Shown: piece after piece, positions 16,868-26,801 of the stretch
How positions within the stretch are numbered: position 1 is the stretch's first letter
Layout: each line of letters begins with the position of its first letter
Assembly: GCA_025463605.1 (NCBI GenBank)
Contig: JAODAV010000022.1
Location: forward strand, 62,001 to 126,000
Direction: 5' to 3'
Length of the DNA: 64,000 nt
Source: Rhodoglobus sp.
Lineage (GTDB): Bacteria > Actinomycetota > Actinomycetes > Actinomycetales > Microbacteriaceae
Position numbers and translations under genes: made by a program
The notes under the pieces: generated by a model
Told to the model about the DNA's origin: nothing
The model's database searches: none
The model's input: the letters and a program-made list of their open reading frames with translations, nothing else

Positions 16868-17458
16868 ATGAGCACATTTTCGGAACGACTCGCGGCCGCC
16901 AAGGTCGCACCCCGCAAGACCAAGGATGTCTCGATCCTCCTCGACACCGATCTTGCCGAGCAGCGTGAAGCGCTCCGCGACCAGATCGGGCGAGTGCGCG
17001 CGATCGCGGACGCCGACCAGCGCCTTTCGGGCGGCACGCATCCCGCCGAGGTGTTGCTGCAGGAGCAGCTCGACAAGCTCCTCGCGGACTCGGCAGAGTC
17101 GCTGATCACGCTCCGCTTCGCCCGCCTGTCGGGTGATGCCTGGTCGGAGATCACAGCGCGCTGCCCGGTGCGTCCCGATGCGCCGATCGATCGACAGTAC
17201 GGCTACAACATGCATGCCGTCTGCAAGCTCGCGGCACCCATCTCCGGTGCCCGCGTGGACGGCGAGGACCTCGTGCCTCTCCTCGTCACTCCAGCGAGCG
17301 AAGGCGTGCCCGCGGTCGATGAGTGGAGCGACCTGTTCAACACGATCTCGGGTCACGAGATGGTGTTGATCATCGACGCGATCTACGACCTCAACGCGTG
17401 GGACCCGGCCATGCAGGTGTCGTCGCTGAAAAAAGAATTGGCGACTCGCCCCGCCTAA
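16868..17458 (+). CDS. Tail assembly chaperone, short form
   Basis: ATG 16868; ends ...SSLKKELATRPA; precedes tape measure. Confidence 0.85.
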   Translation: MSTFSERLAAAKVAPRKTKDVSILLDTDLAEQREALRDQIGRVRAIADADQRLSGGTHPAEVLLQEQLDKLLADSAESLITLRFARLSGDAWSEITARCPVRPDAPIDRQYGYNMHAVCKLAAPISGARVDGEDLVPLLVTPASEGVPAVDEWSDLFNTISGHEMVLIIDAIYDLNAWDPAMQVSSLKKELATRPA

Positions 17459-17895
17459 GAGACGAGCTGGCTCTCGCGGCCGAGCGCGGCATCGCGCCGC
17501 GGCGGCTGTGGGGCTGGGAACCATCGACCATCTTGACTCCGGTGTACGCGGATGTCGTGTGGTGGAAGCCGTGGACGTGGCGGCGGGTCTTGCGCACGAT
17601 CTCGACACCCGAGGCGGAGTTCGACGAGGAGCAGGTCGACCTCATGCTCGCCGCGGTCGCCCTCCGCAACGACACTGGCGGACACGGGCACCTCCTCTCG
17701 GAGACGACGTCGGAGCATGCCAACCCGAACTACTACGGGCCGGGGTGGATGCGCTTCGGTGCTCGAGGTCCGTTCACCGATTGGGCTGAGAAGGCTCGCC
17801 TCGACGCGGTGGATGCGTACCGGGCGCAGTTCCCGAAAGACGCCCCGCCGAATCTGAACGGCATGTATTGGGTCATCGATCGCACTGAGGACTGA
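16868..17895 (+). CDS. Tail assembly chaperone, -1 frameshift long form
   Basis: Slip region CTG AAA AAA GAA (17426-17437); -1 frame open to 17895. Confidence 0.78.
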
Positions 17896-17948
17896 CCGGC
17901 GTAAGAGCAGCAGCCACAACTCCACATCGAACGAAGCGAGGTTGCGCC

Positions 17949-20858
17949 ATGAACGATCGCGTCGTAGCCGTAAGTCTCACCATGCAGGTGGCGAACTACA
18001 TCGCAGGTGCCGAGCAAGTACGTCGCTCGAACCTCACCATGATGTCGTCCGCCGAGCGGGCTCGCGCGAAGTTCGAGGAGCAGAACCAGGCGATGACCCG
18101 GGTGGGTACCGGGCTGGTCGCGGTCGGCGCGCTCGCGGCGGTCGGAGTCGGACTGGCGATCAAGACGTTCGCGGATTTCGACGCGGCGATCTCCAAGGTG
18201 GAGGCCGCGACGCACGGAAGCGCCAACGAGATGGATCGCCTGCGTGCCGCGGCGCTCGAGGCCGGCGCCCGCACCGTGTTCTCCGCCATCGAGTCAGCGA
18301 ACGCGATCGAGGAACTTGCGAAGGCTGGGCTGACCGCAACCGAAATCCTCGCGGGCGGGCTCGATGCGGCCCTCGATCTGGCGGCCGCATCCGGCATCGG
18401 CGTGGCCGAGGCTGCGGGGATCGCGGCGACGGCGCTCAAGGTGTTCAAGCTCGAGGGCAAGGACATGTCCCATGTCGCCGACCTGATGGCTGCGGCCGCG
18501 GGGAAGGCGATGGGCGGCGTCACCGAAATGGGGCAGGCGCTCTCCCAGGCCGCGCAGGTCGCGAAGAGCACCGGGCTGACGATCGACGAGACAACGACCG
18601 CGCTTGCTGCGTTCGCCTCACAGGGGTTGCTCGGCTCGGATGCGGGTACGTCATTCAAGTCGATGCTGCAGCGCCTGACCCCGCAGTCGACGGAGGCCGC
18701 TGCCCGGATGAAGGATCTGGGTATCTCTGCGTACGACCAACAGGGCAAATTCGTGGGGCTTGAGAAGTTCGCGGGCATCCTCCGCGCAGGGCTCGAGGAC
18801 CTCACGGCCGAGCAGCGGAACTCGGCCCTCGCGACGATCTTCGGCTCCGATGCCGTGCGCGCCGCCACCGTCCTCTACTCCGAGGGCTCCGATGGTATCC
18901 GTGATTGGAGCGAGAAGGTCAACGACGCTGGCTATGCAGCCGAGACCGCCCGCATCCGGCTTGACAACCTGAACGGTGACGTCGAGAAGCTATCCGGATC
19001 GTTCGACACCGCCCTGATCAAGTCAGGTTCGGCGGCCGACGGGACCCTGCGGCTGCTTGTTCAGACTGCGACCGAACTCGTCGACATCTTCAACGGTGCG
19101 CCGCCGATCGTGCAGCAGGCCACTCTTGCTCTTGGTGCGCTGGTGGCCGTCGGCGGTCTCACCGCGGGCACGTTCCTGCTCGCGGTTCCGCGCATCGCTG
19201 AGTTCACCACGGCGCTCATAACGCTCTCGACATCACCTATCCCTGCCGTGCGCACAGCGGCCCTGCGGGCGGGTGCAGCCATCACCGTGATGAGCGGCGC
19301 GATGAGCAAGTCCGCCGCGTTCCTCAGTGGACCGTGGGGTCTCGCACTCGCTGCCGCGTCCATCGGGGTCGCCCTACTTAGCAAGTACTTGGACGACCTG
19401 CAGGCATCTAGCGCCGAGATCACCAACTCCCTGACGACCGCAACCTCCGCCGCGGACCTGTTCCACGTCGCTCTCAAGGGCAAGGACGTGAAGTGGTGGG
19501 CGAACACGGAGAACGCGCTCGCCAACCTCGACAAGCACCTGCAGCTCTCGGCCGAAGAGGCCGGAAACCTGTGGGCGCGGTTCAACAACGACACCGAGCA
19601 AAACGCCACCATCGAGGCACTCGCCGACATCGGCACCGAGCTTGGTGCGCTCGCGGGCTCTGATCTTCCCGCTGCTCAAAGATCGTTCCGGTTGCTCGCC
19701 GACGAGACGGACGGAACCGACCGTCGGCTGTGGCAGTTGCTCTCCACGATGCCGGGGTACAAGGATGCGCTGATCGAGCAGGCAGGCGCTCTGGGTATCA
19801 ACGTCACATCGACGAACGAGGCCGCGAACAAGGCCGCGCTGCTCAAGCTCGCGTTTGGAAACGCAACGCCGACAGCGCTCGATGCGGCAGATGCCTACCT
19901 CGCGGCAGCCGATGAAGCCAGCGGCCTCAACGACCAGATGCGTTCACTCATGGACGCGATCAATGAAGCGAATGGCATCGGGCAGGATGCAGTGTCACAG
20001 AACGCCGCCTACCAAGAATCGCTAGCCGGGATTTCGGCGGAAGTGCAGAGCCAAAAGGACGCCTTCATTCAGTTGCAGAAGGACGGCTACGAGGCTGCCA
20101 ACGGCACACTCGAGGGGTTCGTCGGAACCCTCGACGGCTTCTCCCTGTCGCTCGACGAGAGCACCGCCGCGGGGTCGGCGAATGCGGCGATGCTGTCGCA
20201 GGTCGCGGCGGATGCGCAGTCCGCGGCCCTCGCCCAGTACGAGGTCGACAAGACGACGATGAGCGCGAAGGACGCAACGGACAAGTACATCCTGACGCTC
20301 GGCACGAGCCGTCAGTCGCTCATCGACCAGGCCCTCGCGAACGGGTACAGCGCCGAGGAAGTACAGAAGCTCATCGACAAGGTGTACGCGATGCCGACTC
20401 AGCGCGAGACGAAGCTCCTCGTGGACAAGGCGAACGCTCAGCAGCAAATCGACAGCTTCGTGAATGACAACACCGGGCGCACCATCGCCATCAACGTGGC
20501 GAACTCTCGCAACTTCGCCGACGGGGGCCCGATAACCGGAATAGGCGGTCCCCGTCAGGACAACATTCCGATCATGGCCTCGGCGGGCGAGCACATGTGG
20601 TCGGCGAGGGATGTGCAGGCCGCAGGTGGCCACGACGCCGTCTTCGCGATCCGCAGGTCGCTGTACCAGGGTCTCGCCGACGGCGGCCCGGTGAAGCCGA
20701 TGTATGCGCACCACACGTTCTCAGCTCCGCCGCAGTACGCAACGGAGTCGAGAGGGAGAGGCGATGTGAACGTGAGCCTGACCACCCACAACCCGGTGCG
20801 TAAGTCCGAGTCGGAGACCATCCGCGAGGCCGGGCAGATCGTGTCGGTGTTCCTGTGA
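17949..20858 (+). CDS. Tail tape measure protein
   Basis: 969 aa, longest tail-module ORF, helical with central hydrophobic segments. Confidence 0.92.
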   Translation: MNDRVVAVSLTMQVANYIAGAEQVRRSNLTMMSSAERARAKFEEQNQAMTRVGTGLVAVGALAAVGVGLAIKTFADFDAAISKVEAATHGSANEMDRLRAAALEAGARTVFSAIESANAIEELAKAGLTATEILAGGLDAALDLAAASGIGVAEAAGIAATALKVFKLEGKDMSHVADLMAAAAGKAMGGVTEMGQALSQAAQVAKSTGLTIDETTTALAAFASQGLLGSDAGTSFKSMLQRLTPQSTEAAARMKDLGISAYDQQGKFVGLEKFAGILRAGLEDLTAEQRNSALATIFGSDAVRAATVLYSEGSDGIRDWSEKVNDAGYAAETARIRLDNLNGDVEKLSGSFDTALIKSGSAADGTLRLLVQTATELVDIFNGAPPIVQQATLALGALVAVGGLTAGTFLLAVPRIAEFTTALITLSTSPIPAVRTAALRAGAAITVMSGAMSKSAAFLSGPWGLALAAASIGVALLSKYLDDLQASSAEITNSLTTATSAADLFHVALKGKDVKWWANTENALANLDKHLQLSAEEAGNLWARFNNDTEQNATIEALADIGTELGALAGSDLPAAQRSFRLLADETDGTDRRLWQLLSTMPGYKDALIEQAGALGINVTSTNEAANKAALLKLAFGNATPTALDAADAYLAAADEASGLNDQMRSLMDAINEANGIGQDAVSQNAAYQESLAGISAEVQSQKDAFIQLQKDGYEAANGTLEGFVGTLDGFSLSLDESTAAGSANAAMLSQVAADAQSAALAQYEVDKTTMSAKDATDKYILTLGTSRQSLIDQALANGYSAEEVQKLIDKVYAMPTQRETKLLVDKANAQQQIDSFVNDNTGRTIAINVANSRNFADGGPITGIGGPRQDNIPIMASAGEHMWSARDVQAAGGHDAVFAIRRSLYQGLADGGPVKPMYAHHTFSAPPQYATESRGRGDVNVSLTTHNPVRKSESETIREAGQIVSVFL

Positions 20859-21637
20859 TCTCGACCTACATCCTCAACGGTGTCGACCTCGACGACAACG
20901 CGTACGGCTGGTCGATCCAGTCGTCGTCCGAACCGCACCCGGGGATCAAGAAACGGTCCCTCGGCCAGCGTGGCGGGCAGCGTGACGGCAACACCCCGCT
21001 GCCGGCCTCCGAGGACTCGCCCATCGTGCGGCTGACGGTTCGAGTGCCGGACTCGGGCGTACAGATGTTCGAGGCGTTCATCGACGCCGAGGTGCTGATC
21101 CTCGGCCACGACTCGCAGGAGGCCGTCGTGGAGCTGATCGACGCGAGCCCGGCGCACGGGTTCGACTTCACCGAGTTCTCCTGCCTGTTCCGGTTCAACG
21201 AGATGTTCTGGCGCGACCCTGCGGTCGCAACATCGGTCGCGGCCGCACTCGCGGCGGACTCCGTGGTCGTGTCGGTCATGGCTGGCCTCACCGCTCCGGT
21301 GCGCGATGCCATCGTGCGGGTGAAGGGCGGCTTCACCGACCTCAAGGTCATCGACTCGCGCGGGAGCTTCTTCCACGCAGGGCTCGCGCTGCCGAACACG
21401 TCGTGGCTGCGGTTCGAGTCCGACACGGGGCGCGCGTTCACGACTGCGACGGACGTGTGGGCGGGCGGCACCGAAGTCACCGGCTCGATCGACAACGGAG
21501 CCGGCGCCTACTACCTGCAGCTCTCCCCGTACTTCACGGACCTCGCCGTACGCACCGCGCGGCTGACCGTCGAGACCGCGGGGCGCTCGGGCTCGCCGAC
21601 GATCGAAGTGAGGGGCAAACGTGCTCACCGGGTTTGA
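20855..21637 (+). CDS. Distal tail protein
   Basis: Position after tape measure; overlapping start. Confidence 0.75.
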   Translation: MISTYILNGVDLDDNAYGWSIQSSSEPHPGIKKRSLGQRGGQRDGNTPLPASEDSPIVRLTVRVPDSGVQMFEAFIDAEVLILGHDSQEAVVELIDASPAHGFDFTEFSCLFRFNEMFWRDPAVATSVAAALAADSVVVSVMAGLTAPVRDAIVRVKGGFTDLKVIDSRGSFFHAGLALPNTSWLRFESDTGRAFTTATDVWAGGTEVTGSIDNGAGAYYLQLSPYFTDLAVRTARLTVETAGRSGSPTIEVRGKRAHRV

Positions 21638-23849
21638 TCTGCGGCTGCGCCGCTACGTCGCTGCGGGCGACCGTGCCGACGTGCTCGCCACGCAGGATCT
21701 CGAGATCACCCTGCCCATCGACGACCCCTCCACGGTGCGGTGCAGCGTCTCCACCGCCGTCTACGGTGAGCTGCCGGATATCGTCGAGGCCGCCGTCGAA
21801 TTCTGGAACGGCAGCGCGTGGGTCGAGTTCCTCGGCGGTCGGATGCTCCTCAAGGGCGACGACGACGACGCTCGCGACGTGGCAGGCATCCACAGTCTCG
21901 TCGGGATCGAGCTGTGGTCCTGGCTGATGCGCAAGGCGATTGTCGAAGACCCGCCTGACCTCGACGACCTCGTGGATGGCCACCGCCCGTTCAACTCTGC
22001 AACCCCCGGCGCGATCGTCAAGACGGTCATCGACGAGGAACAGGCGCTCGGGTGGGCGCCGTACCTGTCGTACGACTTCACGGCCACGCACGACTCGGAT
22101 GGTGTCCCGTGGGCGAGTGAACTGACGATCGCATACCAGCCGGGAACGACTCTGCTCACGATCGTGTCGAACCTGCTAGCGCAGGGCGTCGTTGAGAAGG
22201 TGACCGAGGGCCGCACCCTCCACCTCTACAACCCCGAGCACGGCGTCGACCTCTCGACCGGGGGCGCACCGGTTCGCGTCGGTCATGAGTCCGACACGAT
22301 GCCGGTGAAGCGCTCGATCGATGACTTGATCACCGACGTTGCCTTGTTCGGAGAAGGCGACTTCCGCCTCGCCGTGAACAACCCGTCCGCCGTCGCTACC
22401 CTCGGTCGGCTCGTTGCCGCGATTCAGCAGGGCGGCGTCTCCGATCCCGGTACTGGCACGCTGCTGGCGCAGGCAGAACTCGACAAGGGCGAGAGCATCC
22501 GAGAGCAGGTGACCGCGACGGAGTTCGCGGCCGTGGCCGCCGCGTTGCCCGGCATCGACTACCAGGTCGGCGACAAGGTGCAGGCGTGGTTCCGTGGCGA
22601 GTGGGCGCCGTTGCGCGTCGCCGAGCTTGTGCTCGCGAAGGATCAGAGCGGTGTGGTCGCCGTGTCTCCGGTGTTGAACGATCGGTTCCTCGACCTCCTT
22701 GCCAAGCTCGCCAAGCGCACGATTGGGATCGTCGGCGGGGCTCTCGCCGGGGGCACTGGGGCCATGCCCTCAAGCGAGGATCGCCGCCGCCCGAAGGCGC
22801 CTGTGGGTCTGGTTGTGGCGTCGGAGGGTTACTGGTCCGAGGGGGTGCCGCTCTCGCAGGTAGCTGCTGAGTGGAGCCCCGTCACGCAGGGCGAGAACGA
22901 CGTTGCGATCGACATCACGCTGTACGAGCTGTGGGGTCGGCCTGATGATGGCGCGACCGAAGCAAACGTGATCACCGCCAGCGACACGGCATTCGCGGCG
23001 TGGTCGCCGTTCGAGCCGGGAACCGACTGGCTGCTCAAGGTCCGGGCGCAGTCGAAGGACGGTGTCTGGGGCGAGTTCTCCGCCGAAGAGCCCGTCACCA
23101 TGGCGCAGCCCGACTTCGAACTTGAGGCACCCACCCCGCCACTCCTGCTGACGAGCAACGGTGCTGTGCAGGACATTTGGGATGGGCTGTTCGACACTGA
23201 TCCGCCGTCCGCGCCGCCCGCGAACTTCCGGCAGATAGATGTGGAGTACGACCCCAGCGAGGACGGCGAGTATTCGATCGTCGGGACTCTGTTCACCGCC
23301 GAGGCGCGTCTGAACCTGACGTTGCAGACCGGGTCTACTTGGTGGTTCCGGCACGTGGCGGTCGACCGCCTCGGTCGCCGTTCCGCTCCCAGCACTCCGA
23401 CGATGGTCGTTGTCGAGGGAATCGACGGCGGGGACATCCTCGTTGACTCACTCGAGGGCAACCGGGTGAAGGTGGGCACGCTCACCGTGGATCGTCTCGA
23501 GCCGAACATTGGCGAGCTGATCGTGCTCGACGGCAACGTGAGGATCATCGGACTCGGCTCCGACATCGACGGGGTAGCCACCGACCTGACCGACACGAAT
23601 GCGGCTCTCGCCGAACAGCGTCAGCACTACGACTGGGACGCCGTCGAGATGCGGATCAGTCAGCCGGGGAGCGACAAGACTCTCGCGCTGGATAACGACA
23701 GCATCCAGTTTCGCGATGGCTTGAGCGTCGTCATGGAGTTGACCAACGGGATCGCGACGATTCCGCGGGTGGTCGTTGATGAGCTGATTATTGGTGACGC
23801 GTTCAAAGTTGAGGCGGGCGTGACCGGAGTCGTTTGGAGGCATGTCTAG
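21621..23849 (+). CDS. Tail tip / minor tail protein
   Basis: 742 aa in tail module; fibronectin-like segments. Confidence 0.75.
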   Translation: MLTGFDLRLRRYVAAGDRADVLATQDLEITLPIDDPSTVRCSVSTAVYGELPDIVEAAVEFWNGSAWVEFLGGRMLLKGDDDDARDVAGIHSLVGIELWSWLMRKAIVEDPPDLDDLVDGHRPFNSATPGAIVKTVIDEEQALGWAPYLSYDFTATHDSDGVPWASELTIAYQPGTTLLTIVSNLLAQGVVEKVTEGRTLHLYNPEHGVDLSTGGAPVRVGHESDTMPVKRSIDDLITDVALFGEGDFRLAVNNPSAVATLGRLVAAIQQGGVSDPGTGTLLAQAELDKGESIREQVTATEFAAVAAALPGIDYQVGDKVQAWFRGEWAPLRVAELVLAKDQSGVVAVSPVLNDRFLDLLAKLAKRTIGIVGGALAGGTGAMPSSEDRRRPKAPVGLVVASEGYWSEGVPLSQVAAEWSPVTQGENDVAIDITLYELWGRPDDGATEANVITASDTAFAAWSPFEPGTDWLLKVRAQSKDGVWGEFSAEEPVTMAQPDFELEAPTPPLLLTSNGAVQDIWDGLFDTDPPSAPPANFRQIDVEYDPSEDGEYSIVGTLFTAEARLNLTLQTGSTWWFRHVAVDRLGRRSAPSTPTMVVVEGIDGGDILVDSLEGNRVKVGTLTVDRLEPNIGELIVLDGNVRIIGLGSDIDGVATDLTDTNAALAEQRQHYDWDAVEMRISQPGSDKTLALDNDSIQFRDGLSVVMELTNGIATIPRVVVDELIIGDAFKVEAGVTGVVWRHV

Positions 23850-26272
23850 TGCCTACCTTCTTCGCTGCGCTGTCGGCGAACTACCGGCTTGAGTGGACCG
23901 TCGACCAGATCAGCCAGAACATCGGCGCGAACCAGTCGACGGTCTCCTACTCGGAGCAGATCCGCCAGCTCTCGGGCTCAGGGTACGCGTCGGGGGACCC
24001 GGGCGACTGGGCGATCAACATCGACGGGCAGCCGAACAACGGGTCGATCGCAGGGTACGACTTCACGGTGATCGACGTGTTGCCGCTTACCTCCGGTACG
24101 ACGGTCATCAACCACAACGCGGATGGCACCAAGACCATCTCGGTTTCGGCTTCGTTCTCCGAGTCTCCTGGCGGCATCGGCTCGGGCACCGCCTCAGGAT
24201 CATTCGCGCTGACGACGATCCCGCGCGCGTCGACTGCGACCTTCGAGATCAGTAGCGTGCCGCAGTCATCGGTTGACGCCGGCACGGCCCTGACGTTGGA
24301 CATGAACCGGGCAAGCTCGGGGTTCACCCACACCCTCAGTTACGACTTCGGACCGGCGAGCAACCCGACGGCGCTCACGAACCAGACGAGTGGGCTTGGG
24401 GCATCGAGTGGAGTCGGCGCGTCGACGACGTTCACCCCGCCGTTGGCGCTGCTGAACTCGATCCCGAACAACCTCTCCGGGGTACTCACGCTGCGGACGA
24501 CGACCTACAGTGGCGCGACCCTGATCGGCACGACTACCAGCACGTTGGCGATCACCGTCCCGACCGGCTCGAGCTACGAACCCGACTTCGGGACGATCAC
24601 GAACAGCGAGGGTACTGCGGGTGTCGCGGCCGCGATCGGCGCGTATGTGCAGAGCATCAGCAAGCTGGCGCTGGCGATCACCAGCGCAACCGCGCCGTAC
24701 GGGGCGACGGTCGTCAGCTCGACGGTTACTGTCGGCGGCGTGCTCGTCCTCAGCGGGGCTGGCGCTGTATCGGGCACCATGCCCGCCCCGATCGTCGGAA
24801 GCGGCACGGTCGCGGTGGTGGGCACGGTCACAGACTCCCGCAACCGAACGCACTCGGAGACGGTCAACGTCACCGTCCTGCCATACAGCCAGCCAGTGAT
24901 CATCGCTGCGCAGGTTCGCCGTGCGCTGTCGGGTGGCACGGTCGACGACGACGGTACCTACATTCGCGCGGATATCAACGCGGCCGTCCAGTCGCTGACC
25001 GTCGCTGCTGTGCAGAAGAACCAGATCACTACGAAGATCAGCACACGCCTGCGGGGCACGTCGACGTGGACGTTAAAGACGACGATCGGGCCGACTGGGA
25101 CGGTCATCACCTACAACTCGCATGCTGAGGTTGGCACCTACCCGGTGAACCAAGCGCACGAGGTTCTCATCGAGGTGCTCGACAAGCTTGGGGTGGCTGC
25201 TGCGCCGCTCGTGCTCACGGTCGGAACATCCGGGATTCCGTTCCATCTGGGTGGGCCGACCGAGGGTGCCGGATTCGGCATGTACTCTCAGCACGGGCCG
25301 GGGACGGTCGACGCGTTCGATCAGATGTACCAGAACAACGGCGAACCGGTGCAGTCGGCTGTTGCCGCGACGACATCGGCGATGGGCCCGGTCGAGTTGG
25401 CCACGGTGGCCGAGAGCGCCGCGATGGCGGACATCACCCGAGCGGCAACTCCCGGTGGGTTGGCGTTCCTGGGGTTGGCCGCACGCGTCCGCAACAAGGT
25501 CCGCAATGGGGCGTTCGCGATCAACCAGCGCGGGTACGCATCAGGCGGGTCGCTGGCGTCGGGCGCGTTCGGTCACGACGGGTGGAAGGCGAACGCCGCG
25601 ACGACCAGCTACACCTTCACGGCAGCCCCGCAGGGCCAGCTGGTCACGCTTGCCAGCGGGAAGGGGTTGCAGGAGATCATCGAACGCGCCGACGTTCCCG
25701 CGGGCTCCTACGTGCTCTCGTGGTCGGGAACGGCGACCGGGCGGGTTTACAACGTAGGCGCCTCCGTCCCGGCCTATGCGGCAAGTCCCGTCCTCGTCAC
25801 GCTCGACGGCACCGCGGACGTGACCGTGGAGTTCACGGCGGTGGGCGCGACGAAGACTCTGGGCCTCGTGCAACTCGAAGCAGGCAGCATCGCGACCCGG
25901 TTCGAGGAGACTCCGATCGCTCTCGAGCTGCTCCGGTGTCAGCGGTACTACGCGCGGTTCGAGCCGGATGTGACCGACAGCATTCTGGGCTTGGGCGCGC
26001 AGCAGAACACGGTTCTGGCGTGGTGTCTCGTCGACCTGCCCGTACCGTTGCGCGCCAAGCCGACCGTGGGATTCTCGGGACTGGTGTGGTCCGACTTCCT
26101 CGGGTTCAACGCCGCAATCAGCGCGTTTGCGACGACGTTCGCTGCCCTGGGCGGCACGAGCAAGGTCTCGTTGACCGCGACATTCGCCGCGAACGGGGCG
26201 GCCAACCGCCCCGGTGGGATCAAGACGGCGAACAGCACGACCTCATACCTCGACTTTTCAGCGGATCTGTAG
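23849..26272 (+). CDS. Minor structural/tail fibre-like protein (DUF859-like N-terminus)
   Basis: GTG 23849 after TTGGAGG; Ser/Thr/Gly-rich beta-structured protein in tail module. Confidence 0.7.
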   Translation: MPTFFAALSANYRLEWTVDQISQNIGANQSTVSYSEQIRQLSGSGYASGDPGDWAINIDGQPNNGSIAGYDFTVIDVLPLTSGTTVINHNADGTKTISVSASFSESPGGIGSGTASGSFALTTIPRASTATFEISSVPQSSVDAGTALTLDMNRASSGFTHTLSYDFGPASNPTALTNQTSGLGASSGVGASTTFTPPLALLNSIPNNLSGVLTLRTTTYSGATLIGTTTSTLAITVPTGSSYEPDFGTITNSEGTAGVAAAIGAYVQSISKLALAITSATAPYGATVVSSTVTVGGVLVLSGAGAVSGTMPAPIVGSGTVAVVGTVTDSRNRTHSETVNVTVLPYSQPVIIAAQVRRALSGGTVDDDGTYIRADINAAVQSLTVAAVQKNQITTKISTRLRGTSTWTLKTTIGPTGTVITYNSHAEVGTYPVNQAHEVLIEVLDKLGVAAAPLVLTVGTSGIPFHLGGPTEGAGFGMYSQHGPGTVDAFDQMYQNNGEPVQSAVAATTSAMGPVELATVAESAAMADITRAATPGGLAFLGLAARVRNKVRNGAFAINQRGYASGGSLASGAFGHDGWKANAATTSYTFTAAPQGQLVTLASGKGLQEIIERADVPAGSYVLSWSGTATGRVYNVGASVPAYAASPVLVTLDGTADVTVEFTAVGATKTLGLVQLEAGSIATRFEETPIALELLRCQRYYARFEPDVTDSILGLGAQQNTVLAWCLVDLPVPLRAKPTVGFSGLVWSDFLGFNAAISAFATTFAALGGTSKVSLTATFAANGAANRPGGIKTANSTTSYLDFSADL

Positions 26273-26280
26273 GAGACGTC

Positions 26281-26514
26281 ATGCAATGGCTCGTGGTCAC
26301 CACAGACGAGAACAACACCGTAGAGGCCGACGACCTCGCGGCGGCAGCTCAAGCCGCGGCGGAGTGGGCCGGTCCGCACGGCTACGACATCCTCTCGGTG
26401 TCGCTCATCGAGGAGGAGACGGCAGACCCTCTCGAGTCGGGCATCACCAAGCTGATCGAGCGCGCGGGCTTGACCGAGGAAGAGGCGCGAGCGATCGCGG
26501 GCTTACCGACCTAA
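26281..26514 (+). CDS. Hypothetical phage protein
   Basis: ATG 26281, between tail and lysis genes. Confidence 0.5.
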   Translation: MQWLVVTTDENNTVEADDLAAAAQAAAEWAGPHGYDILSVSLIEEETADPLESGITKLIERAGLTEEEARAIAGLPT

Positions 26515-26546
26515 CCAGGCACGTCGACCGAAGGGCACAGCGACAG

Positions 26547-26798
26547 ATGTTCGATTTTCGAGTTCTCTACCAGTACCTCGACAACGAGGGTAACCCTCGC
26601 TTCGAGTTCACGACCGTCCTCGCGCCGACCGCGGCCGACGCGCAACGTCAGCTCGAGCGGATGCACGAGAGCGACTTCGGTCTCGTTGTCGTGCAAGTCG
26701 TCGAGTCGAACGGGGCGAGCACCGGGTACCTGCCCGCCGACTCGGCCGAGGCGATCGCGCACGCCGCGCAGCTCCGCGCCTCACACGAGCGGGACTGA
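26547..26798 (+). CDS. Hypothetical phage protein
   Basis: ATG 26547, between tail and lysis genes. Confidence 0.5.
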   Translation: MFDFRVLYQYLDNEGNPRFEFTTVLAPTAADAQRQLERMHESDFGLVVVQVVESNGASTGYLPADSAEAIAHAAQLRASHERD

Positions 26799-26801
26799 CG
26801 C

